From contig DATEOF010000167.1 in NCBI GenBank assembly GCA_035274465.1, positions 1 to 64,000 of the forward strand: 64,000 bases of DNA, read 5' to 3'. Under the pieces are notes generated by a model. That model saw nothing but the letters and a program-made list of their open reading frames with translations. It was not told the origin of the DNA and did not search any database. Below, in pieces: positions 7,956 to 16,728 of this stretch (position 1 is its first letter; the number at the start of each line of letters is the position of its first letter). This DNA is from JADGRF01 sp035274465. Lineage in GTDB: Bacteria; Myxococcota_A; Polyangia; Polyangiales; JAFGIB01. A program made the position numbers and the translations under genes.

Positions 7956-8804
7956 TCAGATCATCTCGAGCGAAACCGCGCGGCGCGGCGGTGGGAACGC
8001 GCGATCGAGGCGCACCAGGTCGATCTCGCTCAGCGCGAGCGTGAGCGCGGCGTGGTTCTCGCGCACGTGTGCGGCGCTCGACGCCTTCGGGATGGCGATC
8101 ACGTTGGGCTTCCGCAACACCCAGGCCAGCGCGACTTGTGCGGGCGTCGCCCCGCGCCGCTCGGCGACCTCGCGCAGCGCAGCGTGCTCGAGCAATCGTC
8201 CCTGTTCGACCGGCGAGTAGGCCATGATCGGCAGGCTGTGCTCCTCGCACCACGGCAACAGGTCGTACTCGATGCCGCGCCGGCTCGGGTTGTACAGCAC
8301 CTGGTCGGTCTGCAGATCCCCACCGCCCTCGATGTCCTGCAGCTCGCGCAGATCCGCGAGGTCGAGGTTGCTGACGCCCCAGCCGCGGATCTTCCCGTCC
8401 TGGGCGAGCTCGCTGAAGGCGTCGAGCGTCTCGTCCAGCGGCACCGCGCCGCGCCAGTGCAAGAGGTACAGGTCGATGTAGTCGGTTCGCAGCCGCTTCA
8501 AGCTGGCCTCGCACGCGCGGATCGTCGCCTTGTACCCGGCATGCGAGGGCAAGACCTTCGAGACCAGGAACACCTGCTCGCGCTGACCGCGAATGACCTC
8601 GGCCACGAGCTCTTCCGCGCCGCCGTCGGCGTACATCTCCGCCGTGTCGATCAGCGTGAGACCGAGCTCGACGCCAAGGCGCAGCGCGGCGATCTCGTGT
8701 GCGCGCCGACCGGGTCGTTCGGCCATCTGCCAGGTGCCCTGACCGAGCGCTGGCACTCGGACGCCGGAGGGCAGGGCGACTTTGCGGATCGGCTCGACGC
8801 TCAT
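7956..8804 (-). CDS. Aldo/keto reductase
   Basis: This protein of about 282 aa has the AKR (beta/alpha)8-barrel signatures. The catalytic tetrad is visible as Asp and Tyr in DTAEMYADG, Lys in LVSKVLPS and His in LLHWRG. WGVSNLDLADL and the NADPH-binding IPKASSAAHVRENH near the C terminus complete the fold. The barrel residues IDLYLLHWRGAVPLDETL resemble the YeaE/diketogulonate reductase branch. In-frame ATGs at 8816 and 8804 are both plausible starts. It is an NADPH-dependent cytoplasmic carbonyl reductase of unknown substrate. It converges on the acyltransferase gene with a 20-base gap. Confidence 0.87.
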   Translation of the reverse strand: MSVEPIRKVALPSGVRVPALGQGTWQMAERPGRRAHEIAALRLGVELGLTLIDTAEMYADGGAEELVAEVIRGQREQVFLVSKVLPSHAGYKATIRACEASLKRLRTDYIDLYLLHWRGAVPLDETLDAFSELAQDGKIRGWGVSNLDLADLRELQDIEGGGDLQTDQVLYNPSRRGIEYDLLPWCEEHSLPIMAYSPVEQGRLLEHAALREVAERRGATPAQVALAWVLRKPNVIAIPKASSAAHVRENHAALTLALSEIDLVRLDRAFPPPRRAVSLEMI

Positions 8805-8846
8805 GCCACTCGTCATAGCACTCGCGCCGCGCACAGCACTGGCCGG

Positions 8847-10259
8847 TTATGGTGTGGTGGTCCCACCCTCGGGCTTGGCCGGTGGGTTGCTGTGCGAGCG
8901 GACCACAGCCTCCATCAACGCCTGCAGGGTACCGAGCTCCACGAACGCGTAGGCGCCGAGGCCCAGGCCCGCGATCGCCGCGATCGCGGGGATCACCGGC
9001 GCCTGCGCGATCGCCCACAGCGCGAAGGCGGTGAGCGCCACGGATGCCAGCGGCAGGAACACCAGCGCAGCCAGCTCGAGCGCCCGCGAGCCGAGGCCCA
9101 CACGCGGTAGCTTGCTCTCGATCGTGGTGCCGAAGGGGTTGTAGCTCGTGCTCACGTGGCGCATGCGCCCGAGCAGGCCGAGCAAGATCAATGGCAGCAC
9201 CAGCGGCAACACCTGCAGCAGCGTCATGCCGCCCACGTGCAGCCCGGCCACGTCGGCGTAGCGGTAGTGCCAGGTGAACTTGCTGCGCGTCAGCTCGATG
9301 GCCTGCGCGACGGTGCCGCCCTTCACTTCATCCCACAGCTCCGCGTCGTGCGTCGCCGGGAAGTTCGTGCCGCCGAGGGGAGGGAGCTTCGCCTCGCGGA
9401 TCGTCAGCGCGACCGGGATGCGCAGCTGCGTCACCGCCGAGTTTTCGCCGCGCAGCTCCACCTGGGCCACCGCGTACGCGCTCGGAAGCTTGCCGGTGTA
9501 AGTCGCAGGCTTGCCGCCGTTGGCTTCGGCGCGCTTGGCCGAGCTCTCGTACTGGTTGCGCGTGTCCTCGAGGGCGCGCTGTTTCTCGTCGAGCAGCGCC
9601 TTGGCTTCCTTGCGCGCTTCGTCGGACTTGACCAGGATCTTCCAGGGTAGCTTGCGCTTGCGCCGCGCCTCGAACAGCTCCTCGGCGCTGGTCAGCTTCT
9701 TGGCTGCATCTTCGGCCGCGCGCTCGGCGGCCCGCGTGTCCAGGCGCAGCTGGGCCACCTGGGTCTCGAGCTCGATGTCGGCAGGTGTGAACTCCGCCGC
9801 TTGCAGCTTCACGTCCTGCAGCTGGTAGCCGCTGCTGCCGGTCTGCCGAGCCAGGCGCCAGGCGATCGCAGAGCCGAGCGGCGCCGGCGCCAGGCTGCCG
9901 ATCGACAGGTTGCTGTTGGGCCGGGCGTAGTCGACCACCTCGGCCAACGTGTTCAGGTGGATCTCGGCCAGCGGCTGGACCGGCGTGCTCGCCGCCGCCA
10001 GCTGCACCTTCGGCACCTGTGGCCCACCGATGCTGCGCTGCACGTCCGCCGGCGCCACCGCGCCCTGAGCGCGCGCGTAGTCGAGCAGCGACTTCTCCAG
10101 GTCGGCTTGCTGGAAGGCTTTTTCAAAAGCCGTCAGCTCATCCAGCGCCAGGCTGTACTCGCGGTTGTGCCCGCGTGGAAACGCCAGCGCCAAGAGCACG
10201 AGCGAGGCGAGGACCAGCGCCCAGAGCGTTCGTTGTACGGCATTGAGGCGTGATTTCAT
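8847..10259 (-). CDS. Membrane protein with long periplasmic coiled coil, unknown function
   Basis: This 470-aa protein starts with an uncleaved signal anchor (TLWALVLASLVLLALAF, about residues 12-28). A large extracytoplasmic part follows, including a charged Ala/Glu/Lys coiled coil at about 175-255. The C-terminal third has three hydrophobic segments: MTLLQVLPLVLPLILLGLLG, a LAALVFLPLASVALTAFALW helix and a PAIAAIAGLGLGAYAF helix. The last residues are a polar Pro/Gly tail. No family was recognised. It may be co-transcribed with the AKR gene downstream (43-base gap), though the two have no obvious functional link. Confidence 0.8.
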   Translation of the reverse strand: MKSRLNAVQRTLWALVLASLVLLALAFPRGHNREYSLALDELTAFEKAFQQADLEKSLLDYARAQGAVAPADVQRSIGGPQVPKVQLAAASTPVQPLAEIHLNTLAEVVDYARPNSNLSIGSLAPAPLGSAIAWRLARQTGSSGYQLQDVKLQAAEFTPADIELETQVAQLRLDTRAAERAAEDAAKKLTSAEELFEARRKRKLPWKILVKSDEARKEAKALLDEKQRALEDTRNQYESSAKRAEANGGKPATYTGKLPSAYAVAQVELRGENSAVTQLRIPVALTIREAKLPPLGGTNFPATHDAELWDEVKGGTVAQAIELTRSKFTWHYRYADVAGLHVGGMTLLQVLPLVLPLILLGLLGRMRHVSTSYNPFGTTIESKLPRVGLGSRALELAALVFLPLASVALTAFALWAIAQAPVIPAIAAIAGLGLGAYAFVELGTLQALMEAVVRSHSNPPAKPEGGTTTP

Positions 10260-10354
10260 CCGCTGGGACCTGCCGCGCCACGGCTGTTAAAGCACTGCGA
10301 TTCTAAGCGCGGGCTGTGTGCGCGCTCAAGCGCCGCACGCCTACCGCGGGAGTC

Positions 10355-11545
10355 TCACTTCTTCTTCGTGAAATAGCGCCCAAACGGCAGCGCATTGAGC
10401 TTTTGGTCGCGCTGGAAGCTGCGGACGTAGTCGCGAGCTTCGCGGTTGTTTTCGTCGTAAGTCAGGGCCTTTGCGTAGTGCTCGCAGGCGCCGGCCGGGT
10501 CGTTGCGCGTGATCGAGATCCGCGCGAAGCAGATCGCCTGCCATTTCAATACCTGCGGATCGCCGGGGTTGTCCGCGAGCATCTCGCGCGCCAGGCGCGC
10601 CGCGTCCTCGTAGTGCTTGTGCGAGAGCGCATTGAGCACGAGCTTGAGACGGTTCACGTCGGTGGGTTGCGGCGGAACCTGGGGTTGCTCGCCCTGGCTG
10701 GGCGCCGGACCCGAGGGCGCGCCTGGGTTCGCGCTCGGCTTTCCACTGGCCGGTCCGCTCGGGGTGCGCGCGGCGGGGTTGCTCGGGCTCGAGCCGGACG
10801 GCGACACGGGTCCAGTCGGCGTGCGCACGATCGGCGTGCTGGCGCTCGACCGCCGGGTCACGCCGGTGACAGGCCCGGTCTGTGGGCGCGTCACCGATCC
10901 GGTGGCCGGTCTCGCGATGGGCACCGTCGCAGTGCGTACCGGTGCGCTCGGCGAGCGCGCGGCGGCCGCGGCGATGGCGTTCGCGTCGAGCTGCACGCTC
11001 TGGCCGCGCGGCCGCACCGCGGCATTCCCGGGGGATGAGCCGGAGCCCGAGGGCTGAACCGCAGGCATGTTCGTGCGCGACTTGCTGGTACTCGCGGCCC
11101 CGGCCTCCGGCATCATCGACAGCCGTGCGGCCACGTCGCGCGTGGGCATGGCCGTCGAGTTCTCGAGCAGCGTGCGGGTCCAGCTCGCGTTGGGGTCGTC
11201 GCCGTGGGCGCGAGCAAACTCCACCAGTTGCAGGATCTGGCGCTTCTGCTCGGCGTCGGTGTGGATGAACTCCACCCCCATGCCGGCTGCGTGCCGAAAC
11301 TGTTCTGCCTGCTCGGGCGTGACCACGTGCACCACGCGTGCGGTGATCGCGATCTCGGTACCCTCGGGCAAGGCCAGCCGCAACTCGACGTTGCTCAGCA
11401 CCTCGGGGGCCCGATCGCTGCGGATGAACATGCCGCCACGACAGATGTCGTTGGCGTAGGTGTCCACGAACTCCCGCCACGTCTCGCAGCGCAACTGCAA
11501 CGGCTCGTTCGACGGATAGCGCTGACTGCGGCGTTCCGAGTCCAT
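10355..11545 (-). CDS. PilZ domain protein with long Pro/Ser/Thr linker and TPR-like C terminus
   Basis: This 396-aa protein begins with a PilZ-like domain of the type common in myxobacteria: RRSQRYPSNEPLQLRCETW, then FVDTYANDICRGGMFIRSD and a GMGVEFIHTD strand. The canonical RxxxR and (D/N)xSxxG c-di-GMP contacts are only partly kept (NDICRGG in place of DxSxxG), so nucleotide binding is uncertain. Residues about 140-310 are a low-complexity linker rich in P, S, T and G. The C terminus (LKLVLNALSHKHYEDAARLA and following) looks like TPR-type helices. No signal peptide is present, so it is probably a cytoplasmic adaptor in motility or surface signalling. Confidence 0.8.
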   Translation of the reverse strand: MDSERRSQRYPSNEPLQLRCETWREFVDTYANDICRGGMFIRSDRAPEVLSNVELRLALPEGTEIAITARVVHVVTPEQAEQFRHAAGMGVEFIHTDAEQKRQILQLVEFARAHGDDPNASWTRTLLENSTAMPTRDVAARLSMMPEAGAASTSKSRTNMPAVQPSGSGSSPGNAAVRPRGQSVQLDANAIAAAAARSPSAPVRTATVPIARPATGSVTRPQTGPVTGVTRRSSASTPIVRTPTGPVSPSGSSPSNPAARTPSGPASGKPSANPGAPSGPAPSQGEQPQVPPQPTDVNRLKLVLNALSHKHYEDAARLAREMLADNPGDPQVLKWQAICFARISITRNDPAGACEHYAKALTYDENNREARDYVRSFQRDQKLNALPFGRYFTKKK

Positions 11546-11627
11546 CCCCTGAGAGTCTCAGCTTAGCACGGGGAGATCGTTTTCTGCCTTCGGCCAGCGT
11601 TGGCTGTAATGACAGGTGAGCCGCTCG

Positions 11628-11651
11628 GTGTGGACAATGCAATTGTCACAC
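11628..11651. promoter_or_regulatory. Operator-like inverted repeat
   Basis: GTGTG-G-ACAAT is followed after three bases by ATTGT-CACAC, a 10-bp dyad with one unpaired G. It lies 29 bases upstream of the start of the next plus-strand gene and about 80 bases upstream of the divergent PilZ gene. The length and spacing fit a dimeric repressor or activator site. The cognate regulator is unknown. Confidence 0.4.
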
Positions 11652-11680
11652 TCGCGCGTTAGCACATACACTCGCCGGCG

Positions 11681-12301
11681 ATGCCGCTCCCTGCTGCGGA
11701 AGTGCCACCGCTCGATCCCGCGCAAAGTCAGGCAATTTCTACCGCGCGCAAGGCACAGCGCGGTTTCGCGTTCGCCATCAAGCTGGCCAAGTTCAACGGC
11801 GTGAGCTTGCTGCTGGCAGCGGCGCTCTCGGTCATGTTGGCGTTGTTCGACCCCGGGCTGCTGCTATCGGCGGCGGGACTCGCGGCCTGCGGTTGGTTCG
11901 AGCTGCACGCAGGCAAGCGCCTCGCCCAATACGAGCCGCGCGCACTGCGCTGGCTGGCCGCCAACCAGCTGCTGCTGATGGCGGCGGTGGTGATCTATGC
12001 CGGCGTGCAGCTGCAGGCCACGCTGTCGGGGCAGTCATCGCTGTCGGCCGAGCTCGCAAGTCACCCCGAGCTGGCCACAATGCTGGCGTCGATCGACGAT
12101 CCGGCGGTGCAGGACATGCTGACGTCGATGGACGACATGTACCGCTACGGCAAGCTGCTGGTGTACGCCATCGTGATCGGCGTCACGCTGGTCGCGCAGG
12201 GAGGCGCCGCGCTGTACTACCTGTCGCGGCGCAAGCACCTGCGAGAGTTCGTGACCGGCACGCCCGGCTGGGTGCGCGAACACCTGCAGCGCGACGTTTG
12301 A
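11681..12301 (+). CDS. Small multi-pass membrane protein, unknown function
   Basis: This 206-aa protein has four predicted membrane helices: GVSLLLAAALSVMLALF, LLLSAAGLAACGWFEL, WLAANQLLLMAAVVIYAGVQL and LLVYAIVIGVTLVAQGGAAL. A soluble loop of about 45 residues precedes the last helix (SLSAELASHPELATMLASID). The C terminus is cytoplasmic and basic (LSRRKHLREF). No family was recognised. An operator-like dyad lies just upstream. The stop codon abuts the stop of the convergent FkbM gene with no base between them. Confidence 0.75.
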   Translation: MPLPAAEVPPLDPAQSQAISTARKAQRGFAFAIKLAKFNGVSLLLAAALSVMLALFDPGLLLSAAGLAACGWFELHAGKRLAQYEPRALRWLAANQLLLMAAVVIYAGVQLQATLSGQSSLSAELASHPELATMLASIDDPAVQDMLTSMDDMYRYGKLLVYAIVIGVTLVAQGGAALYYLSRRKHLREFVTGTPGWVREHLQRDV

Positions 12302-13165
12302 TCAACCGTGCACGTGCGCTTCCCAGGCGCGTTTGAGCTCGTCCAGCTCGGGCGCGCTGCCAGGCAACACCCAGTGGCGCGCGAACAGCAGGTCGAAGAA
12401 GCCCGGGTCGCTGCCGTCTTGCTTGATCCAGCTGAGCTGGCTGAACACGTGCTCGCTGCTGTGTAGCGGCTCCGGCAGTGGCAGCAGGTGCAGCACGGCG
12501 CCGAACGGGAAGCCGCGCATGATCTCGGCGAAGCGTTCGGTGGCATCGCCGTGCGCGACGATGCCGCGCGGCCAGTACTCGCTGATGATGTAGTCGGCGC
12601 GCGCGAGCGTTTCACGCGCGCCTTCCAGCACTCGCACCTCGGAGCCCTGCGTATCGAGCTTCAGCACGATCGGCCGAGGAAGCTCGCGGCCGCGCAATAC
12701 GTCGTCCAGCCGCACGCTCGCGACCTCGATCTGTGCCTGCGAGCGGCTCCCGGTGCCCGCCGTCTTCGGCTGCAGGCGGTGATCGCCGAGGTTGTCGCTG
12801 GACAGGGCGAGCGCGAGGCGCGCCGGTTCGGAGTAGCACGCGAGCGCGTGGCACTCGATCTGGTCCAATAACCCGTGCCGCGCGATGTTGCGCGTCAGGT
12901 AGCCGAAGTTGCGCGGCTCGGGCTCGAAGGCGATGCCGATCGAACCGCTGCGCTCGACCACCGGCACGACCACCAGGCCGATGTTGGCGCCGACATCGAT
13001 GAAGGTCCCCGGGCCGTCCGAGAACAGGCGTTCGACGAGCGTCACGAGCGTCTTCGCCCAGAAGCCGAGCGTTGCGTACTCGTGCATGACCACGCGATCG
13101 GCCTGCGCGCCCTCGAAGAGGCCGTACTCGCCGTTCACGAGAATGGAGCCGGGCGCCAGCGACAT
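12302..13165 (-). CDS. FkbM family methyltransferase
   Basis: This 287-aa protein has the FkbM pattern. SAM-binding motif I is TFIDVGANIGLVVVPVVERS, IAFEPEPRNFGYLTRNIARHG follows, and the family hallmark VLKLDTQGSEVRVLEGA is near residue 190. FkbM proteins methylate hydroxyl groups of sugars or polyketides, and genes of this type are often found with surface-polysaccharide genes. Here it has no such neighbour, so its substrate is open. It is cytoplasmic with no signal peptide. Confidence 0.88.
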   Translation of the reverse strand: MSLAPGSILVNGEYGLFEGAQADRVVMHEYATLGFWAKTLVTLVERLFSDGPGTFIDVGANIGLVVVPVVERSGSIGIAFEPEPRNFGYLTRNIARHGLLDQIECHALACYSEPARLALALSSDNLGDHRLQPKTAGTGSRSQAQIEVASVRLDDVLRGRELPRPIVLKLDTQGSEVRVLEGARETLARADYIISEYWPRGIVAHGDATERFAEIMRGFPFGAVLHLLPLPEPLHSSEHVFSQLSWIKQDGSDPGFFDLLFARHWVLPGSAPELDELKRAWEAHVHG

Positions 13166-13312
13166 GCAGGGAGGTTTGCGATTTCATCCGACATCGTCAA
13201 CGGGTTGCGTATTCCCTAGTTCACGACTCAAGAAATAAAGAATCGCCTTGCTCTCTATGCCAGCTTTGCTATTTGCGGGGTTATGCTGGGCGATGGGTCT
13301 AGGACAGCCTCC

Positions 13313-14344
13313 ATGCACGTGACGATGGTCAAGAAGCAGCTGGCGAGCGGGCTCCCTTGTCGTAAGTGCGCGCAGGCTGAGGACTTGCTGCGCAGCCGCG
13401 GCCTTCTGGAGCGCATCGACCGCGTGGTCGTGGCGGTCGAGGGCGAGCCGAGCTCCGAAGGCATGCGCCTGGGGGAGCGCTTCGGTATTGAAAGTGCTCC
13501 GTTTTTCGTGGTGCGCGACGCGCAGGGCCAGGAGGAAGCCATGGTCAGCACGCTGAAGCTGATCCAGCTCCTCGCCCCGCCATCGTCTCCGGTAGTCGCC
13601 AACGGGCGAATTCCGGCCCAGGAAATATCACGGCTTCTAGGCAACCTCAGCGACCAGGAGCCACAGGAGATCATCCGCGCGGCCTTCGAGCGCTTTGGCG
13701 CCGAGTGCGCGATCGCCTGGAGCGGCGCCGAGGACGTGGTGCTGATCGACATGGCCGTGCGCAGCGGCCTGCCGTTCTCGGTCTTCAGCCTGGACACCGG
13801 ACGACTGCATCCCGAGACCTATCGCTTCATCGACAAGGTGCGGAAGCACTACGGCATCGAGATCGAGCTGATGGCGCCCGAGGCGACCGCGCTGCAAGCG
13901 TTCGTGCGCAAGAAGGGCCTGTTCAGCTTCTACGAAGAAGGGCACGGCGAATGCTGCGGCGTGCGCAAGGTCGAGCCGCTGAAGCGCGCGCTGCGCGGCT
14001 ATCGCGCGTGGATGACCGGGCAGCGTCGTGATCAGAGCCCGACGCGCGCTGCGGTCAGCGTGCTGCAAGAAGATCCGGCGTTCGAAGGCAAGGAGGGCCA
14101 GCTGTTGAAGTGGAATCCTCTGGCCAACTGGAGCTCCGCGCGCGTCTGGGAGTACATCCGCAGCCACAGCGTGCCGTACAACGAGCTGCACGAGCGCGGC
14201 TTCGTCTCGATCGGCTGCGAGCCGTGCACGCGCGCCGTGTTGCCCGGTCAGCACGAGCGCGAGGGACGCTGGTGGTGGGAAGCCGCCACGCAGAAAGAGT
14301 GCGGCCTGCACAAAGTGCCGCCGCCCGAACAGCGCTCCATCTGA
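13313..14344 (+). CDS. cysH: Assimilatory APS/PAPS reductase with N-terminal thioredoxin-like domain
   Basis: From the ATG at 13313, which has AGGA 8 bases upstream, the protein is 343 aa. An in-frame ATG at 13283 is less well supported. Residues about 115-343 form a CysH reductase: the substrate-loop WSGAEDVVLIDMA, LDTGRLHPETY, and the cysteine set C214-C215 (ECCGVRK) with C302 and C305 (GCEPCTR). The CC-X86-CX2C set binds the 4Fe-4S cluster of enzymes that use adenylylsulfate. The C-terminal ECGLH Cys is the catalytic thiol. Residues 1-80 resemble a thioredoxin/glutaredoxin fold with a CRKC pair at 16-19, so the chain may carry its own electron donor. It reduces activated sulfate to sulfite in Cys synthesis. 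Confidence 0.88.
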   Translation: MHVTMVKKQLASGLPCRKCAQAEDLLRSRGLLERIDRVVVAVEGEPSSEGMRLGERFGIESAPFFVVRDAQGQEEAMVSTLKLIQLLAPPSSPVVANGRIPAQEISRLLGNLSDQEPQEIIRAAFERFGAECAIAWSGAEDVVLIDMAVRSGLPFSVFSLDTGRLHPETYRFIDKVRKHYGIEIELMAPEATALQAFVRKKGLFSFYEEGHGECCGVRKVEPLKRALRGYRAWMTGQRRDQSPTRAAVSVLQEDPAFEGKEGQLLKWNPLANWSSARVWEYIRSHSVPYNELHERGFVSIGCEPCTRAVLPGQHEREGRWWWEAATQKECGLHKVPPPEQRSI

Positions 14345-14372
14345 CAACACATTCGTGTAGGCTGCGCGGCTC

Positions 14373-16727
14373 ATGCGCGCGGCGACGATGCGTCTGGGGG
14401 GGCCGGTCCTGCTATGCGCGCTGGCGTGCCAGTCGATCGCGGGCGCGCAAAACGCCCAGGCTCCCAATGATCCGCGCGTGCTGTCGATCACGGTCAGCGG
14501 TGGCGTCTCGCTGGGCGCGTTCGAAGCTGGCGTCCTCTATTTCTTGAGCGAAGCCATCAAGCGCAGCGAGGGCGCGGTCGACCTGCGCATCGCCACCGGT
14601 GCCTCGGCGGGCAGCGCCAACGCGCTGATCAGCCTGCTCGACAGCTGCAGCGCTCGGGTCGACGACCCCACACAGAGCCTCGGCTTTCAGACCTGGATTC
14701 CCGTCGGCCTCCAGCAGCTGTTCAAGCCCGACGAAGTCACACCCACCTCGGTGTTGAGTCGCGAGCCGCTGCGAGAGGCGATGCAGCGCGTGGCCACGAA
14801 GTGGCGCGCTGGGCTGCGCGCGGATTGCGACGTGGTGCTCGGCGTGAGCGTCACGCGCAAAGTGCCCGAGAGCTCGGTGCTGGGCGGGAACAATCGCGGA
14901 CCCGCGGTCCAGGTGCCGCGTTCCGGCGAGAAGTTCGTGGTGCGCATCCAGGGCCGCGGGGCCGGGCGCGTGCCGTTGCTTTCCAACTACGTCGATCCGC
15001 ACGCGCCCTTACCGCAGCCGTTCCTGCCGCTGTCAGCGGCCGAGGATGACGCCGCGCAGGCCCACAACTTCGAGCAGCTCCTGGATCTGCTCTACGCCTC
15101 GGCGGCATTTCCGTTCGCATTCGCGCCGCATGCGATCCTGCACTGTGAGACCGATCCGCGCGCCGACATGACGGCGCAGAGCCTGATCTGCGAGCATCCG
15201 GAACGTTCGCTGTTCATCGACGGCGGCGTGTTCGACAACTCACCGCTGCGCCTCAACTACCGCGTCGTGCAGCGTGGGTTGCGCCGCGGCGCGGATGGCC
15301 GCGTGGTGTGGCTGCCGCCGGGCACAGAGGACCGGGCGAAGCCACCCGCGGTGCGCTACTCGTACATCGATCCGGCCACGGGCGACTTTCCGGCGCTGGA
15401 CGTCGAGGAGAAGGCGGCCGAGGAGGGCGATGCGCTCGATCTGGGCGCGCACCTCGCGCAGAGCTTCGTCGAGTCCGCGCGCCGCCGAGAGCTGCTGGCG
15501 CTCCTGGAAGACACCGACGCCGCGAACGCGCTTGGCGACATCGGCATGACGCAGAACCAGCTGCCGACGATCTCCAGCCAGCTCGGTGCGTTCTTCGGCT
15601 TCTTCGAGCGTGACTTCCGCGAGCTCGACTTCTACATCGGCATGTACGACGGCATGGTCAGCGTGCAGCGCTTCCTCGAGACCAGCGCGCCGAGCCAAGC
15701 GGTCAAGGACCTCCTCTCCGCAGCGTTTCCCGTCCTGCAGCAGCCGTTGCGCAACGACCTCCCGCGCGGGCTCTTGCCCTTCGCCTGTCTGGTGTCGCAA
15801 GTCGAGCGGGGCTACGCGGGGCTCGCGCCCGCTTGCGACGGACCCGAGCTGCGAAACTTCCGCATCCTCTTGCAGGTCACGCTCGATCGCTTGCACGCCG
15901 CATGCAAGCGCACGCCCGCGGACAAGATTCCGCCGCAAGCCTCCGGCCTGTGCTTCGACGCGGCGCGCGGCAAGCCTCGCGTGTTGGTGCGCGGTGTGCC
16001 GCCGTTGCCGGTCGAGAGCTGCTCGCGCACGGACGAGGAGCTGGACTTCGCCTACTCGCTGCGCCTGTTCAGCGAATACCAATTCGCCTTTCGCGACCTC
16101 GGCCTAGCGCGCGAGGACGCGCACTACGGCCTGGTCAAGATCCGGCGCAGGCTGCTCGAGATCGCCACCAGCTTGGCCGACGCCCAACCGAACCCAGTCA
16201 GCCAGGCGCTGATCGTCACCGCCGGCCGCATCGGTGTGAACCAGATCCTGTACGAGCCGCCGCGCAACTTGGTGTACCTCACCGCGGGCACGGCGGTGGA
16301 GATCGGCGCGACCCTGATGCCGTTCAAGTGGAACGAGAGCTGGGTCCGCGCCAACCTGGCGCTTCAGATCGGTCACTGGGAGACGATCGTCACGCCCGAC
16401 CACCTGGCGCTCAACTTTTCACCGATGATCGGCCCGGAGTTCCAGCTCTTGTTCATGTCCTCGCAGGCGCTGCAATGGATGATCGGCGGCCGCGTCGGCT
16501 ATCAGTTCAGCGTCACCGATGGAGCGGGCTTCAGTGACTGCACCGAGGAAAGCTCGTTCGGGGACGGGCGCAACTGCAGCCAGCTCTTGGTGCAAGGCTA
16601 CCTGGCCAGCGGGCTACTCGAACGTTTGCGCGCGCAGTTGGTGCTCGAAGTGTACCCCACGGGCCATGCCCCCGAGTACAAGTCGCGGATCGGCCTGCAG
16701 CTCTCGTTCGGGCTGCAGCTGTTCTGA
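14373..16727 (+). CDS. Patatin-like phospholipase with probable C-terminal outer-membrane barrel
   Basis: This 784-aa exported protein has a signal peptide of about 25 residues. The patatin domain shows the oxyanion loop SGGVSLGAFEAG, the nucleophile Ser in GASAGSANAL and the Asp of the dyad in FIDGGVFDNSPL. A long insertion (about residues 310-610) with many Cys follows. The last 170 residues alternate polar and hydrophobic residues and end in LQLSFGLQLF, with the terminal Phe typical of outer-membrane beta barrels. Patatins hydrolyse acyl esters of phospholipids. The layout recalls type Vd patatin autotransporters, but the barrel here looks shorter and no POTRA domain was recognised. Confidence 0.8.
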   Translation: MRAATMRLGGPVLLCALACQSIAGAQNAQAPNDPRVLSITVSGGVSLGAFEAGVLYFLSEAIKRSEGAVDLRIATGASAGSANALISLLDSCSARVDDPTQSLGFQTWIPVGLQQLFKPDEVTPTSVLSREPLREAMQRVATKWRAGLRADCDVVLGVSVTRKVPESSVLGGNNRGPAVQVPRSGEKFVVRIQGRGAGRVPLLSNYVDPHAPLPQPFLPLSAAEDDAAQAHNFEQLLDLLYASAAFPFAFAPHAILHCETDPRADMTAQSLICEHPERSLFIDGGVFDNSPLRLNYRVVQRGLRRGADGRVVWLPPGTEDRAKPPAVRYSYIDPATGDFPALDVEEKAAEEGDALDLGAHLAQSFVESARRRELLALLEDTDAANALGDIGMTQNQLPTISSQLGAFFGFFERDFRELDFYIGMYDGMVSVQRFLETSAPSQAVKDLLSAAFPVLQQPLRNDLPRGLLPFACLVSQVERGYAGLAPACDGPELRNFRILLQVTLDRLHAACKRTPADKIPPQASGLCFDAARGKPRVLVRGVPPLPVESCSRTDEELDFAYSLRLFSEYQFAFRDLGLAREDAHYGLVKIRRRLLEIATSLADAQPNPVSQALIVTAGRIGVNQILYEPPRNLVYLTAGTAVEIGATLMPFKWNESWVRANLALQIGHWETIVTPDHLALNFSPMIGPEFQLLFMSSQALQWMIGGRVGYQFSVTDGAGFSDCTEESSFGDGRNCSQLLVQGYLASGLLERLRAQLVLEVYPTGHAPEYKSRIGLQLSFGLQLF

Positions 16728-16728
16728 G

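Noticed and set aside
7189..9018. 609-codon minus-strand frame
   Set aside because: It covers parts of three real genes in the wrong frame or strand and has no recognisable domain.
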